Positions 1 through 8,696 of a DNA stretch of 64,000 nt are shown here, piece after piece. The DNA lies in NCBI RefSeq assembly GCF_002929305.1, contig NZ_PJIO01000010.1, positions 1-64,000 on the forward strand, written 5' to 3'. The notes beneath the pieces were generated by a model. It was not told the origin of the DNA and did no database searches. It worked only from the letters and a program-made list of their open reading frames with translations. The first letter of the stretch is position 1. Each line of letters opens with the position of its first letter. Source of the stretch: Arthrobacter sp. GMC3. Lineage in GTDB: Bacteria; Actinomycetota; Actinomycetes; Actinomycetales; Micrococcaceae. Made by a program: the position numbers and the translations under genes.

Positions 1-67
1 CTGGCGCGCCATCACCCGCAACTACGCAGAAAACTGCATCACCAACCCCACCGGCACCGGCTGCTAA
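1..67 (+). CDS. 3' end of an unidentified protein (partial)
   Basis: An open frame runs in from the left edge and stops at TAA 65-67. Its last 21 residues include NYAENC and end in TGTGC. It is followed at once by a strong hairpin, which fits a real gene end. The residues are too few to assign a family; two cysteines and Thr/Gly/Asn richness would suit a secreted protein, but that is a guess. Confidence 0.4.
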   Translation, partial: WRAITRNYAENCITNPTGTGC

Positions 68-80
68 CCACCCAAAACAA

Positions 81-114
81 CGATGGCGGCACCCAAGCAT
101 GGGTGCCGCCATCG
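81..114. terminator. Perfect hairpin between convergent genes
   Basis: Arms 81-94 and 101-114 form a perfect 14-bp GC-rich stem with a 6-nt loop (aagcat). There is no T-run, so it may end transcription from both sides with Rho or act as an RNA-stabilising 3' end for the two convergent genes around it. Confidence 0.65.
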
Positions 115-137
115 CGAATCGATGTCCGGGGGACACG

Positions 138-2213
138 TTACTTCTTTGCTGAGGCCTTAGCCTTCTGGATCAGGACCTTCTCATCCACGGGCCCATCGGA
201 ACTGGCGCGCTTTTTGCGGTAGTAGTCCCGGGCCTCGTCCTGTCGTTCGCGCTCAATTCCCGTGGCGATGGTGGCCCGCAAGTGTTCGGGGCCGTAGCCA
301 AACGCGTCCACCAGATCCAACGCATGCGGGCGCAGCTTGGCCAGTAGCCGGTTGATGTACGGCCCAAGGGTGCGGGCCCGCTGCATCGAGATACGACCGT
401 TCATGAGGTACCAATCCAGGTGCTTTTCAATGAGGCCAAGCCCAAAGAGATCGCGCAGACGGGTCAGAACCCTCTTTGTGCCGGCATCATCCACGCGGTG
501 CAGGGCCTCGGTGAACGCCTCCCACTGCAAAAGTTCCGCGTGTGCACGTGCAGCCTCAATCAGCTCGTCTTGATGGGCATTGAAAATCTCGGCGCCCTTG
601 TCCTTGGGGAGCTTAGCCGCTTCCTTCAGCGCGGCGGCGACCTCGGCCACCATGGACTGGACTCGACCCGCCAGCAGCTCGTGCTGAGTCTCCTCATCCT
701 TTAGCACCTTGGCAGACTTCTGCGCCGAGCCGCTGTCGGCAACGAACTGGGCCACTTGACGTAGTCCGGTCTTGTTCAAGGTGATGTCGGCTGCCTGCCC
801 GACGACGAAGCGCGCCAACACGCCAAAGTCCAGGTTGCGGAACTCTTTGCTGTAATCGGCCAGTAGCCGTTTTGCCACAAGCTGTAGCAACACGGTGTTG
901 TCACCCTCAAACGTGGCGTAAATATCCAGGTCGGCCCGCAGTGAGGTGAATCGGTTCTCCACCATGAAACCTGCGCCGCCACATGCCTCGCGGCACTCCT
1001 GCAAAGTGTCCAGGGCGTGCCAGGTGGTCATGGATTTCAGTGCTGCGGCCAGCGTCTCCAGATCCTGACGGTCTTCGTCGCTGTCATGGGCTCCGGAGAA
1101 GACACCGTCGAACTTCACCAACAATTGCTCGTGGGCAAAGCTGGCAGCATACGTTGTGGCCAACAAGGGGAGAAGTCGGCGCTGGTGGCGCTGATAGTCC
1201 ATCAGGACTACTTCTTCGGTGTCGGATGCGGCGTTGAACTGGCGGCGTTCGGTGGCGTACTGGATGGCGATCTTCAGTGCAACCTTCGATGCGGCCACGG
1301 CGGCACCATTCAAGGAAACGCGACCCTGGACCAGGGTACCCAGCATCGTGAAGAAGCGGCGGCCGGGACTGGCGATGGGGGAGGAGTAGGTGCCGTCGGC
1401 TGTGACATCGCCGTAGCGGTTTAGCAAGTTAGTGCGCGGAATGCGGACGTTGGTGAAGCACAGGCGTCCGTTGTCGATCCCGTTCAGACCGCCCTTGATG
1501 TTGTCATCGAGGCCATCAATGCCGGGGCGGAACTCCTTGGTGGCTGGATCACGCAGCTCCACGTAGAAGGCATGCACGCCATGGTTGACCCCACGGGTGA
1601 TGAGCTGGGCGAAGACGACGGCGGCCAGACCGTCCACGGCAGCGTTTCCGATGAACTCTTTCCACGCAGCCCGGAACGGGGTGTTGATGACGAATTCTTC
1701 GGAGGCAGGATCGTACGTTGCGGTGGTCGCGATTGAGGCGACGTCGGAACCGTGCCCAATCTCCGTCATGGCAAAGCAGCCCGGGATATCCAAGGACATG
1801 ATGCCGGGGAGCCATTTGTCCTGGTGTTCAGTGCTGCCAAGGTGCATGACGGCCGAGCCGAAGAGGCCCCACTGCACGCCCGCTTTGATCTGCACAGAAG
1901 GGTCGGCTATGACGAGTTCTTCGAATCCAGCCACATTGCCACCATGGTCGTCGCTGCCACCCAGTCTGGACGGGAATGCCCGGTGTACGGCCTCCTTCTG
2001 GACCAGAATGCCGAGCTGCTTGAACGCACGCTGCCGGTGTTCGGTATGGCTCAACCCTTCCACTTTGTGCAGTTCCGGATCTCCGGCAAGTGCCCGGGCG
2101 GTCCGGCGCACGTCAGCCCAATTGCCAAGCAGCAACTCACCAAGCGCCGCAACGTCAACTGTGTGGCCGTCGTCGTTGGCGGCAGCCGTTGTTGGGGTCA
2201 TTACATCAGTCAT
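138..2213 (-). CDS. Acyl-CoA oxidase / large acyl-CoA dehydrogenase
   Basis: A 691-residue flavoprotein of the acyl-CoA oxidase/dehydrogenase superfamily. It should oxidise fatty acyl-CoA to trans-2-enoyl-CoA, the first step of beta-oxidation. The FAD/substrate region reads CFAMTEIGHGSDVAS near residue 150, and the FEGDN motif supplies the likely catalytic base Glu436. The length and the extended C-terminal half fit acyl-CoA oxidases better than ordinary 380-residue dehydrogenases. AAGGA precedes the ATG. It lies behind the tetR gene on the same strand and opposite the thiolase-fabG-maoC genes, so the four enzymes probably form one pathway. Oxidase versus dehydrogenase chemistry cannot be decided from sequence alone. 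Confidence 0.85.
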   Translation of the reverse strand: MTDVMTPTTAAANDDGHTVDVAALGELLLGNWADVRRTARALAGDPELHKVEGLSHTEHRQRAFKQLGILVQKEAVHRAFPSRLGGSDDHGGNVAGFEELVIADPSVQIKAGVQWGLFGSAVMHLGSTEHQDKWLPGIMSLDIPGCFAMTEIGHGSDVASIATTATYDPASEEFVINTPFRAAWKEFIGNAAVDGLAAVVFAQLITRGVNHGVHAFYVELRDPATKEFRPGIDGLDDNIKGGLNGIDNGRLCFTNVRIPRTNLLNRYGDVTADGTYSSPIASPGRRFFTMLGTLVQGRVSLNGAAVAASKVALKIAIQYATERRQFNAASDTEEVVLMDYQRHQRRLLPLLATTYAASFAHEQLLVKFDGVFSGAHDSDEDRQDLETLAAALKSMTTWHALDTLQECREACGGAGFMVENRFTSLRADLDIYATFEGDNTVLLQLVAKRLLADYSKEFRNLDFGVLARFVVGQAADITLNKTGLRQVAQFVADSGSAQKSAKVLKDEETQHELLAGRVQSMVAEVAAALKEAAKLPKDKGAEIFNAHQDELIEAARAHAELLQWEAFTEALHRVDDAGTKRVLTRLRDLFGLGLIEKHLDWYLMNGRISMQRARTLGPYINRLLAKLRPHALDLVDAFGYGPEHLRATIATGIERERQDEARDYYRKKRASSDGPVDEKVLIQKAKASAKK

Positions 2214-2234
2214 GGAATTCCTTAGGGTGTGAAA

Positions 2235-2945
2235 TTACTGGACAGGAGAAGTTGTGGGGGAAATCTGCGCGCTAACACCGTCAATGAGCCAGGCGGTGAT
2301 CTGTTGGGCCATGGCGACATGGTCCGGCCGGCTGGCGGCAGGAGGGGTCTTGAGCCACAGCTCACCGGCGGTCCGCACAAGCCCGATAGCCGCCGTCGGC
2401 CAATAGCCAAGAAGCGGTGACTGCGTGTCACCAAGCATGTCCCGCAACGGCTCGGATACCATGCCGATCACCGATTCAAAAAAGCCGCTCAGTTCACCGG
2501 TTTGCTGCGAGTCGCCATCGCTTTGGCTCGTAACAAAGGTGTACACATTGGGTGAGGTCTCGGCCATTTGCAGGTACGCCTCAACCATGTTGACCAGTCC
2601 CTCCCGGGGGGTGCGTGCCGTACTGCGGGCAGCCGCAATGGTGTCCTGCATCTGCCCGATTACCACCTTGCCCACGGCCTGTTGCAGCCCGGCCTTGTCG
2701 CCGAAGTACCGGTAGAAGACGGATTTGGAGGTGCCTGCCTTGGCCGCAATGTCCTCCATGGAGGCGTCGGCTCCAAGGCGGTGAATGGCCCGGCGGGTGG
2801 CCTTGATGAGATCACGACGGCGTTCCTCGCGGTGCGCTTCCCATCTCACCGAACGCCCGTCAGCGGTGGGCGGTTGGAGAAGTTGGGGTGCGGCGGGCGT
2901 CGCCGATGGAAAGGGCCCATCCTGCCCGCGCTGTAACGTGTTCAC
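2235..2945 (-). CDS. TetR-family repressor of the acyl-CoA locus
   Basis: A 236-residue TetR regulator. The N-terminal helix-turn-helix reads MEDIAAKAGTSKSVFYRYFG and the C-terminal half is the ligand-binding region. I start it at GTG 2945 rather than at the upstream ATG 3032. The GTG abuts a perfect palindrome and lies 7 nt after a TACGCT -10 element, so the mRNA is probably leaderless. Starting at 3032 would put the operator inside the gene. It is divergent from the thiolase gene and precedes the acyl-CoA oxidase by 21 nt. By position the inducer is likely an acyl-CoA or fatty acid, which is inference. Confidence 0.85.
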   Translation of the reverse strand: MNTLQRGQDGPFPSATPAAPQLLQPPTADGRSVRWEAHREERRRDLIKATRRAIHRLGADASMEDIAAKAGTSKSVFYRYFGDKAGLQQAVGKVVIGQMQDTIAAARSTARTPREGLVNMVEAYLQMAETSPNVYTFVTSQSDGDSQQTGELSGFFESVIGMVSEPLRDMLGDTQSPLLGYWPTAAIGLVRTAGELWLKTPPAASRPDHVAMAQQITAWLIDGVSAQISPTTSPVQ

Positions 2946-2976
2946 GATACTCAGCGTATCAGGTACGCTGAGTATC
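2946..2976. promoter_or_regulatory. TetR operator with two embedded -10 boxes
   Basis: Arms GATACTCAGCGTA (2946-2958) and TACGCTGAGTATC (2964-2976) are perfect reverse complements around a 5-nt centre. Each arm contains TACGCT on the strand that reads outward. The minus-strand copy (2958-2953) serves tetR with a leaderless GTG 7 nt on. The plus-strand copy (2964-2969) serves the thiolase operon, which has an AAGGAG ribosome site at 2997-3002. Repressor binding would cover both -10 elements. Confidence 0.85.
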
Positions 2977-3010
2977 AGTAACGCAAGGCAATCTTGAAGG
3001 AGAAAGCTCC

Positions 3011-4342
3011 ATGAGTTCGACCACTGCACCATTCCTACCCACCAATGGCATCCGCAAGGCGGTCATTGTTGGCGGAAACCGTATTCCTTTTGCCCGAACA
3101 GGCGGGGCATATGCACATTCCTCCAATCAGGACATGCTGACAGCGGCACTTGACGGATTGGTGGCCCGCTTTGGCCTTCAGGATCAGGAAATTGGTGAAG
3201 TTGCCGCAGGTGCCGTCCTGAAGCATTCACGGGACTTCAACCTCACCCGTGAGGCAGTCCTGGGATCGGCGCTCTCGGCAACAACTCCCGCATATGACCT
3301 GCAGCAGGCATGCGCCACAGGCATGGAGGCGGTGATTGGCCTCTCCAACAAGATCAAATTGGGCCAGATCGACTCCGCCATTGCCGGTGGTGTCGACTCG
3401 GCATCCGATGCCCCCATCGCTGTCAGCGAGGGCTTGCGTGCCATCCTCTTGGACCTCAACCGGGCCAAGACTGTCCCTGACAAGCTGAAGATTCTCAGCC
3501 GTATCCGGCCCAAGGACCTTTCCCCGGACGCTCCGAACACTGGTGAGCCGCGCACCGGATTGTCAATGGGTGAGCACCAGGCGCTCACCACGGCACAGTG
3601 GAAGATTAGCCGGGAGGCCCAGGACCAGCTGGCTCTGGCCAGCCACAAGAACCTCGCCGCCGCCTACGACAGGCACTTCTTTGACGACCTGATCACTCCG
3701 TTCCGCGGGCTAAGCCGCGACTCGAATCTGCGCGCAGATTCCACCTTGGAGAAGTTGGCGTCGCTCAAGCCTGTGTTTGGCCGCAACCTCGGCAACGCTG
3801 CCACCATGACAGCAGGAAACTCCACTCCGCTGACCGACGGCGCCTCAACAGTTCTGCTGGCCTCGGAGGAGTGGGCGCAAGCCAACGAACTGCCGATGCT
3901 CGCCAACGTGGTTGATGGTGAAGCCGCGGCCGTGGACTTCGTGCACGGCAAAGACGGGCTGCTGATGGCTCCGGCCTTCGCCGTCCCCCGCATGCTGGCC
4001 CGGAACGGGTTGACCCTGGCGGACATCGACTTCTTCGAGATCCACGAGGCGTTCGCGGGCACCGTCCTGAGCACACTCGCCGCCTGGGAAGATGAAGAAT
4101 TCGGCAAGACCCGCCTGGGCCTAGACGGGGCCTTCGGCAGCATTGACCGAGCCAAGCTCAACGTGAATGGCTCGTCACTGGCAGCCGGCCACCCCTTTGC
4201 CGCCACCGGCGGTCGCCTGGTGGCCACTCTGGCCAAGATGTTGCACGAGCGTGGACACGTTGACGGACGCCCTGCTCGCGGACTCATCTCGGTCTGCGCC
4301 GCCGGTGGCCAGGGTGTCGTGGCCCTGCTGGAAGCCAGGTAA
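3011..4342 (+). CDS. Acetyl-CoA C-acyltransferase (thiolase, FadA/FadI type)
   Basis: A 443-residue thiolase that should cleave 3-ketoacyl-CoA with CoA in the last step of beta-oxidation. The nucleophile is Cys101 in QACATG, the HEAF motif gives His345, and the second catalytic cysteine is in CAAGGQG at about residue 429. AAGGAG lies 9 nt before the ATG. It is first in an operon with fabG and maoC genes (5 nt and 2 nt gaps) and is controlled by the adjacent TetR operator. The M. tuberculosis counterpart by order would be FadA2. Confidence 0.93.
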   Translation: MSSTTAPFLPTNGIRKAVIVGGNRIPFARTGGAYAHSSNQDMLTAALDGLVARFGLQDQEIGEVAAGAVLKHSRDFNLTREAVLGSALSATTPAYDLQQACATGMEAVIGLSNKIKLGQIDSAIAGGVDSASDAPIAVSEGLRAILLDLNRAKTVPDKLKILSRIRPKDLSPDAPNTGEPRTGLSMGEHQALTTAQWKISREAQDQLALASHKNLAAAYDRHFFDDLITPFRGLSRDSNLRADSTLEKLASLKPVFGRNLGNAATMTAGNSTPLTDGASTVLLASEEWAQANELPMLANVVDGEAAAVDFVHGKDGLLMAPAFAVPRMLARNGLTLADIDFFEIHEAFAGTVLSTLAAWEDEEFGKTRLGLDGAFGSIDRAKLNVNGSSLAAGHPFAATGGRLVATLAKMLHERGHVDGRPARGLISVCAAGGQGVVALLEAR

Positions 4343-4347
4343 TCCGC

Positions 4348-5745
4348 ATGAGCACTCCTCAGAAGGGCTCCCGCAAGGGCGGCGGAGAGCAAGCAGATAA
4401 GTACACCGAGTTCGTCAGTCGCGGCTTGGGTCGCGACCTGGCAAAGCGGCTAGGGCTGCCCCAGCCCGCAATTCTGCGCCGCTACGAGCCCGGCGCGCCC
4501 TTAGTTGAGGGCCCCATTTTGGTGCTCGGCCACGGAACAGGGGCCGACGCCGTTGCGGCAGTCCTGCTGGAATGGGACCAGGATGTTCGCCGGCATGCAA
4601 CCCCCAAGGAGAAATTGGGCGCCATCGTCGTCGTGCTTGACGAATTGGCGCACCCAGACCAGCTGTCGGCCCCCATCCGAGAACTGGGCGCCTCTGTTCG
4701 CGACCTGGCCAAGAACGCCCGTGTCGTAAGTATTTCCCGGCCCGCCCTCATCGAAGACGCACCCGAGGTTGCCGCAGCGCGCAACGGCGTGGACGGCGTG
4801 GTGCGTTCCCTCGCCAAGGAACTGCGCGCCGGTGCAACCGCCAATGGGATACTGCTGGCCAATGGCATCCCGGCCGAATCCGCCAGCGCCATGGCCGCGC
4901 TGCGCTTCTTCCTTTCGGGGCGCTCCGCCTTCATCGACGGCCAATTCTTGACGGCATCCTCAACGGGAACAGGTACCGACGGAAGCCAGCCTCAGCACGA
5001 TTGGGCCAAACCGCTCGAAGGCAGGGTTGCCGTGGTTACCGGCGCCGCCCGTGGAATTGGTGCCGCCATTGCCCGAACCCTGGCCCGCGACGGTGCCACG
5101 GTGATTGTTGTGGACGTTCCCGCAGCGGGGGATCACTTGGCGCAGGTTGCGAACGAAATTCACGGCACCGCTCTGCAACTGGACATTACCGTGACAGAGG
5201 CGGGCGCCCGTATCCTGGACCACGCCGCCCAACGGTACGGGCGTCTGGACATTGTGGTGCACAATGCCGGCATCACCCGCGACAAACTGCTCGCCAACAT
5301 GGATGCGGCCCGCTGGGATTCCGTTATAGCCGTCAACATTGCCTCACAACTGCGCATGAACAAGGCGTTCCTGGCCAGCAGCCATTTCACCCAGAACCCG
5401 CGCATCATCAGTGTGGCATCCACCAGCGGCATCGCCGGGAATCGCGGCCAAACCAACTATGCGGCGTCCAAGGCCGGTGTCATGGGCATGGTCCGCTCCA
5501 CGGCACCCCTGCTGGCGGCGAAGGGCGGAACCGTCAATGCCGTGGCGCCCGGTTTCATCGAAACGGACATGACGGCCAAGATTCCCTTTGCAACCAGGGA
5601 AGTCGCCAGAAGGCTGAACAGCCTGCAACAAGGCGGCAAGCCAGGCGACGTGGCCGAGGCGATCGCCTTCTTCGCCTCCGAGGCCGCCTCCGGGGTCACC
5701 GCCAACGTGTTACGTGTGTGCGGACAAAACCTGGTGGGGCAGTGA
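4348..5745 (+). CDS. fabG: High-molecular-weight 3-oxoacyl-ACP/CoA reductase (FabG4-like SDR)
   Basis: A 465-residue short-chain dehydrogenase made of an N-terminal, degenerate Rossmann-like domain of about 215 residues and a normal C-terminal SDR domain. The cofactor motif TGAARGIG is at 231-238. The catalytic Ser358, Tyr371 and Lys375 lie in the S...YAASK block. This two-domain form matches mycobacterial FabG4, which uses NADH and acyl-CoA, so here it may work as the 3-hydroxyacyl-CoA step rather than in fatty acid synthesis. It starts 5 nt after thiolase. The stop overlaps a possible GTG of the next gene. Confidence 0.88.
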   Translation: MSTPQKGSRKGGGEQADKYTEFVSRGLGRDLAKRLGLPQPAILRRYEPGAPLVEGPILVLGHGTGADAVAAVLLEWDQDVRRHATPKEKLGAIVVVLDELAHPDQLSAPIRELGASVRDLAKNARVVSISRPALIEDAPEVAAARNGVDGVVRSLAKELRAGATANGILLANGIPAESASAMAALRFFLSGRSAFIDGQFLTASSTGTGTDGSQPQHDWAKPLEGRVAVVTGAARGIGAAIARTLARDGATVIVVDVPAAGDHLAQVANEIHGTALQLDITVTEAGARILDHAAQRYGRLDIVVHNAGITRDKLLANMDAARWDSVIAVNIASQLRMNKAFLASSHFTQNPRIISVASTSGIAGNRGQTNYAASKAGVMGMVRSTAPLLAAKGGTVNAVAPGFIETDMTAKIPFATREVARRLNSLQQGGKPGDVAEAIAFFASEAASGVTANVLRVCGQNLVGQ

Positions 5746-5747
5746 CC

Positions 5748-6674
5748 ATGGATCATGTGCTCACGGAAATGCCGTCGTTGTCCAAGCTGTACCTCAACGC
5801 TGCGGCCACCTCGGCCAAGCAGCGGCTAGCACGCACCACCCCAACAGTGGCCCTACCCACCAAAGCTGTGGAGGTGCGCGGAGTAACTGCGGATCTGGCG
5901 AAGGTGACCCAATTTGCGCACCTGATGGGCAAGCCCGCACGTGACGTGCTGCCCTCGGGCTACATCCACGCGCTAGCGTTCCCCGTGGCCATGTCGGTCA
6001 TGGTGGATGAAGATTTCCCCCTGCCGCTGCTGGGCATGATCCATCTTCGCAACCAGGTGGAGCACTTCTCCATGATCTTGTTCACGGACGTTCTGACCAT
6101 CCGGTCGTGGGCCAGGGAACTGACCGGGCACCGGCGCGGCACCCAGGTGCAGCTGGTGGTGGAGGTGCGCAGCGACGATGGCACCAGGCTCCTTTGGCGC
6201 GGCGTCTCCACGTACCTTGCCAAGGGCATCTACCTGCCAGGGCTGGACAAACCCGCCCCGGCGCAGGCCCCGGGGGAGCGCGCACCCTTCAACCCCCCAG
6301 CGCCCACGGCGCAATGGCAGCTGGGCGTTGATACGGGGCGGGCGTACGCGGCGGTTTCGGGTGATTTCAACCCCATCCACCTCAGCGTGCTGTCCGCCAA
6401 GGCCCTTGGTTTGCGACGCTCCATTGCCCACGGCATGTACGCCGCCGCGCGGGTGGTGGGGGACATCGGCTCACCCAAGCCGGAGGGCTTCAGCTGGGAC
6501 ATCTCCTTTGACTCCCCGGTATTTCTCCCCGCCACCGTGTCTTTGCACATCGCCGATACCTTGGCGGACGACGACGGCGTCTGGCTGGGTTCGGAGTTCA
6601 CCGCCTGGAATGCGCGTAGCGCCAAGCCGTATTTCCATGGCAGTGTCACGGCGGGGACGGCCGCGACGAAGTAA
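5748..6674 (+). CDS. MaoC-like enoyl-CoA hydratase (HtdX-like)
   Basis: A 308-residue double-hotdog hydratase. The hydratase-2 motif AYAAVSGDFNPIHL supplies Asp206, Asn208 and His211. It should interconvert enoyl-CoA and 3-hydroxyacyl-CoA. The frame stays open far upstream inside fabG, but the start belongs at ATG 5748, or at GTG 5742 overlapping the fabG stop as GTGA, with GGTGGGG upstream at 5732-5738. It is last in the thiolase-fabG-maoC operon and is followed by a hairpin at 6697. Confidence 0.85.
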   Translation: MDHVLTEMPSLSKLYLNAAATSAKQRLARTTPTVALPTKAVEVRGVTADLAKVTQFAHLMGKPARDVLPSGYIHALAFPVAMSVMVDEDFPLPLLGMIHLRNQVEHFSMILFTDVLTIRSWARELTGHRRGTQVQLVVEVRSDDGTRLLWRGVSTYLAKGIYLPGLDKPAPAQAPGERAPFNPPAPTAQWQLGVDTGRAYAAVSGDFNPIHLSVLSAKALGLRRSIAHGMYAAARVVGDIGSPKPEGFSWDISFDSPVFLPATVSLHIADTLADDDGVWLGSEFTAWNARSAKPYFHGSVTAGTAATK

Positions 6675-6696
6675 GGCCACGTGGCGAACACCCCTT

Positions 6697-6736
6697 GATG
6701 CCCGTCGATTCGAAACTTTTCGAAACGATGGGCATC
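6697..6736 (+). terminator. Hairpin after the maoC gene
   Basis: Arms GATGCCCGTCG (6697-6707) and CGATGGGCATC (6726-6736) pair with one G-T position. The 18-nt loop itself carries TTCGAA twice. There is no long T-run. It probably marks the end of the acyl-CoA operon. Confidence 0.5.
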
Positions 6737-6772
6737 AGCCACTTAAGTGACACATCTCCCACTGATACTTAG

Positions 6773-6801
6773 TTGCCCTAATCAACCAGTCGATTTAGAG
6801 T
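6773..6801 (+). promoter_or_regulatory. Promoter of the DHA2 efflux gene
   Basis: TTGCCC (6773-6778) and TAGAGT (6796-6801) are separated by exactly 17 bp. Transcription would start near 6808 and leave a leader of about 87 nt. An imperfect dyad (TTAGTTG 6769-6775, CAACCAG 6783-6789) overlaps the -35 and may be a repressor site, but this is weak. Confidence 0.45.
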
Positions 6802-6894
6802 TAATGAAGGCAACGCTTGAGGGCACTTTGAATCCAGGCTTTCGCGGCTGCCACCCCATTAAGACTTCGCGAACGCCAGATACGAAAAGGCACC

Positions 6895-8586
6895 ATGAAA
6901 AACAGATCTACCGCGGCCGCCCCGCACAAAGCGGCCCAGGTTCCCAACGACTCGGGGATGACTCACCGCCAGGTACTCGAGGCTCTGACGGGCCTGCTCG
7001 CCGCCTTCTTCACCGCCATCTTGTCCTCCACCATTGTGGCCAACGCGCTGCCGACCATCATGGACGAGCTTCACGGCACTCAGACGGACTTCGCCTGGGT
7101 CATTACGGCGGCCCTTCTAGCCAACGCGGCAACCACCCCCATCTGGGGCAAGCTGGCAGACCTTTTCAACAAAAAGCTCCTGGTCCAGCTGAGCATCGTG
7201 ATCTTTGTTGCCGGCTCCGTTATGGCCGGTTTTGCCACCACCATCCCGTTCCTGCTGACTGCTCGTGTCATCCAGGGTGTGGCTATGGGCGGCTTGACCG
7301 CTTTGGCTCAGGCCATCATTGGGACCATCATTCCGCCGCGTGAGCGTGGCCGCTACTCCGGTTACATGGGCGCGGTCATGGCTGTTGGTACGGCAGGCGG
7401 GCCGCTCTTGGGTGGCTACATCGTGGATAGCCCGCTGGGCTGGCGCTGGACCTTCTTTGTTTGCGTGCCACTGGCCATCATCTCCCTGGTCCTGCTGCAG
7501 TTCACTTTGAAGATCAAGCACGTGCGGGTTCCCGCCAAGATTGACTGGCTCGGATCCATCCTGTTGACCTCCGGCGTGAGCCTTCTGCTCATCTGGGTCT
7601 CCTTCGCGGGCCAGGCAGGCTACTACGACTGGATCTCCGGACGGTCGGCTCTCATGGTGGGCGGTAGCATCCTGCTGTTCGCCGCACTGATCTTCGTGGA
7701 GACCAAGGTTTCACACCCGATCATCCCGTTGAAGATCATCCGCCAACGCACCCCGGCACTGGCCATCGTCGCCTCGGTTTCCGTAGGCATCGCCATGTTC
7801 GCGTCCTCAACGTTCCTGGGCCAGTACTACCAGGTGGCTCGTGGGGCCACCCCCACCGAAGCAGGCTTGCTCACGCTGCCAATGATCGCCGGTAACCTCA
7901 TCGGCGCCGTCGTCTCCGGCCTGCTGGTGACGCGCACGGGCAAGTGGAAGCGTTTCCTGGTCGGCGGATCCATCCTCTTGATCATCGGTTTGGGCCTGGC
8001 AGGGACCATTGACCACCAAACGTCTCTGACGCTGGTCGGTATCTACACCTTCATCTTCGGCCTGGGCCTGGGCATGATGATGCAGAACCTGGTCCTGGCC
8101 GTCCAGAACACGGTTGCCGCCAAGGACATTGGTTCGGCCTCGGGTTCGGTGGCGTTCTTCCGTACGGTGGGTGGCGCGGCCGGTGTGGCCGTGCTAGGCG
8201 CCATGATGGGTACCAAGGTGGCCTCCCTTATCACCGAGGGTCTGGCGGCCATTGGCATCAAGGCGCCTGCCGGAGGCGCCGCGCAACTAGACCTCTCCAC
8301 CATGCCCGAACCCATCAAGCTCATTGTTCGGGCGTCCTACGGTGACGGTGCCGCCATGATCTTCATGATCAGCGCCTGCATCGCCGTAGTTGCCCTGGTT
8401 GCGGTGCTCTTCATCAAGGAAGTTCCCTTGCGCCGCACCGTGGACATTGTGGACACCAAGAACGACGGCGGCGCCGCCGGTTCAGCGGCCGGGTTGGCAG
8501 TGGTGGGTGTCGCAGACGGTATCGTCGACTCGACCCTGGCTGAGACCGAGGACCCCGCTATCCAGGCGTCCTCGAACAAGGTCTAG
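6895..8586 (+). CDS. MFS drug:proton antiporter, DHA2 (EmrB/QacA) family
   Basis: A 563-residue membrane protein with about 14 hydrophobic segments. The family motifs are visible: WVITAALLANAATTPIWGKLAD (motif A region, first helices) and GPLLGGYIVD (antiporter motif C) with the following WRWTFF. It should export amphipathic drugs, fatty acids or metabolites using the proton gradient. AAAAGG precedes the ATG. It is a single gene between two hairpins. No regulator is adjacent, although the upstream acyl-CoA TetR could be considered. Confidence 0.9.
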   Translation: MKNRSTAAAPHKAAQVPNDSGMTHRQVLEALTGLLAAFFTAILSSTIVANALPTIMDELHGTQTDFAWVITAALLANAATTPIWGKLADLFNKKLLVQLSIVIFVAGSVMAGFATTIPFLLTARVIQGVAMGGLTALAQAIIGTIIPPRERGRYSGYMGAVMAVGTAGGPLLGGYIVDSPLGWRWTFFVCVPLAIISLVLLQFTLKIKHVRVPAKIDWLGSILLTSGVSLLLIWVSFAGQAGYYDWISGRSALMVGGSILLFAALIFVETKVSHPIIPLKIIRQRTPALAIVASVSVGIAMFASSTFLGQYYQVARGATPTEAGLLTLPMIAGNLIGAVVSGLLVTRTGKWKRFLVGGSILLIIGLGLAGTIDHQTSLTLVGIYTFIFGLGLGMMMQNLVLAVQNTVAAKDIGSASGSVAFFRTVGGAAGVAVLGAMMGTKVASLITEGLAAIGIKAPAGGAAQLDLSTMPEPIKLIVRASYGDGAAMIFMISACIAVVALVAVLFIKEVPLRRTVDIVDTKNDGGAAGSAAGLAVVGVADGIVDSTLAETEDPAIQASSNKV

Positions 8587-8602
8587 ACCCCGCATCGAAG
8601 TG

Positions 8603-8636
8603 CCCCGCCATCCTGCCAGGGTGGCGGGGTATTTTT
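8603..8636 (+). terminator. Rho-independent terminator after the efflux gene
   Basis: CCCCGCCA (8603-8610) pairs with TGGCGGGG (8622-8629), with extra CC/GG pairing inside, and is followed by TATTTTT (8630-8636). This is a classic intrinsic terminator. Confidence 0.85.
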
Positions 8637-8659
8637 GCGCCCGGAAATGCGCGGTTGCC

Positions 8660-8689
8660 TTGCGGAGGCCGCGTTAACACCCCTAGACT
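8660..8689 (+). promoter_or_regulatory. Leaderless promoter of the 8697 membrane gene
   Basis: TTGCGG (8660-8665), an 18-bp spacer and TAGACT (8684-8689) are followed after 7 nt by ATG 8697, so transcript and coding start should coincide. Confidence 0.5.
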
Positions 8690-8696
8690 CCGTAAA

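Noticed and set aside
5001..5747. 249-codon upstream extension of the maoC frame inside fabG
   Set aside because: Its composition (Arg/Gly/His-rich) is that of an off-frame shadow, and the MaoC family begins near 5748.
6747..7343. 198-codon plus-strand frame over the start of the efflux gene
   Set aside because: It overlaps the well-supported MFS gene in another frame and reads like a shifted copy with no domain.
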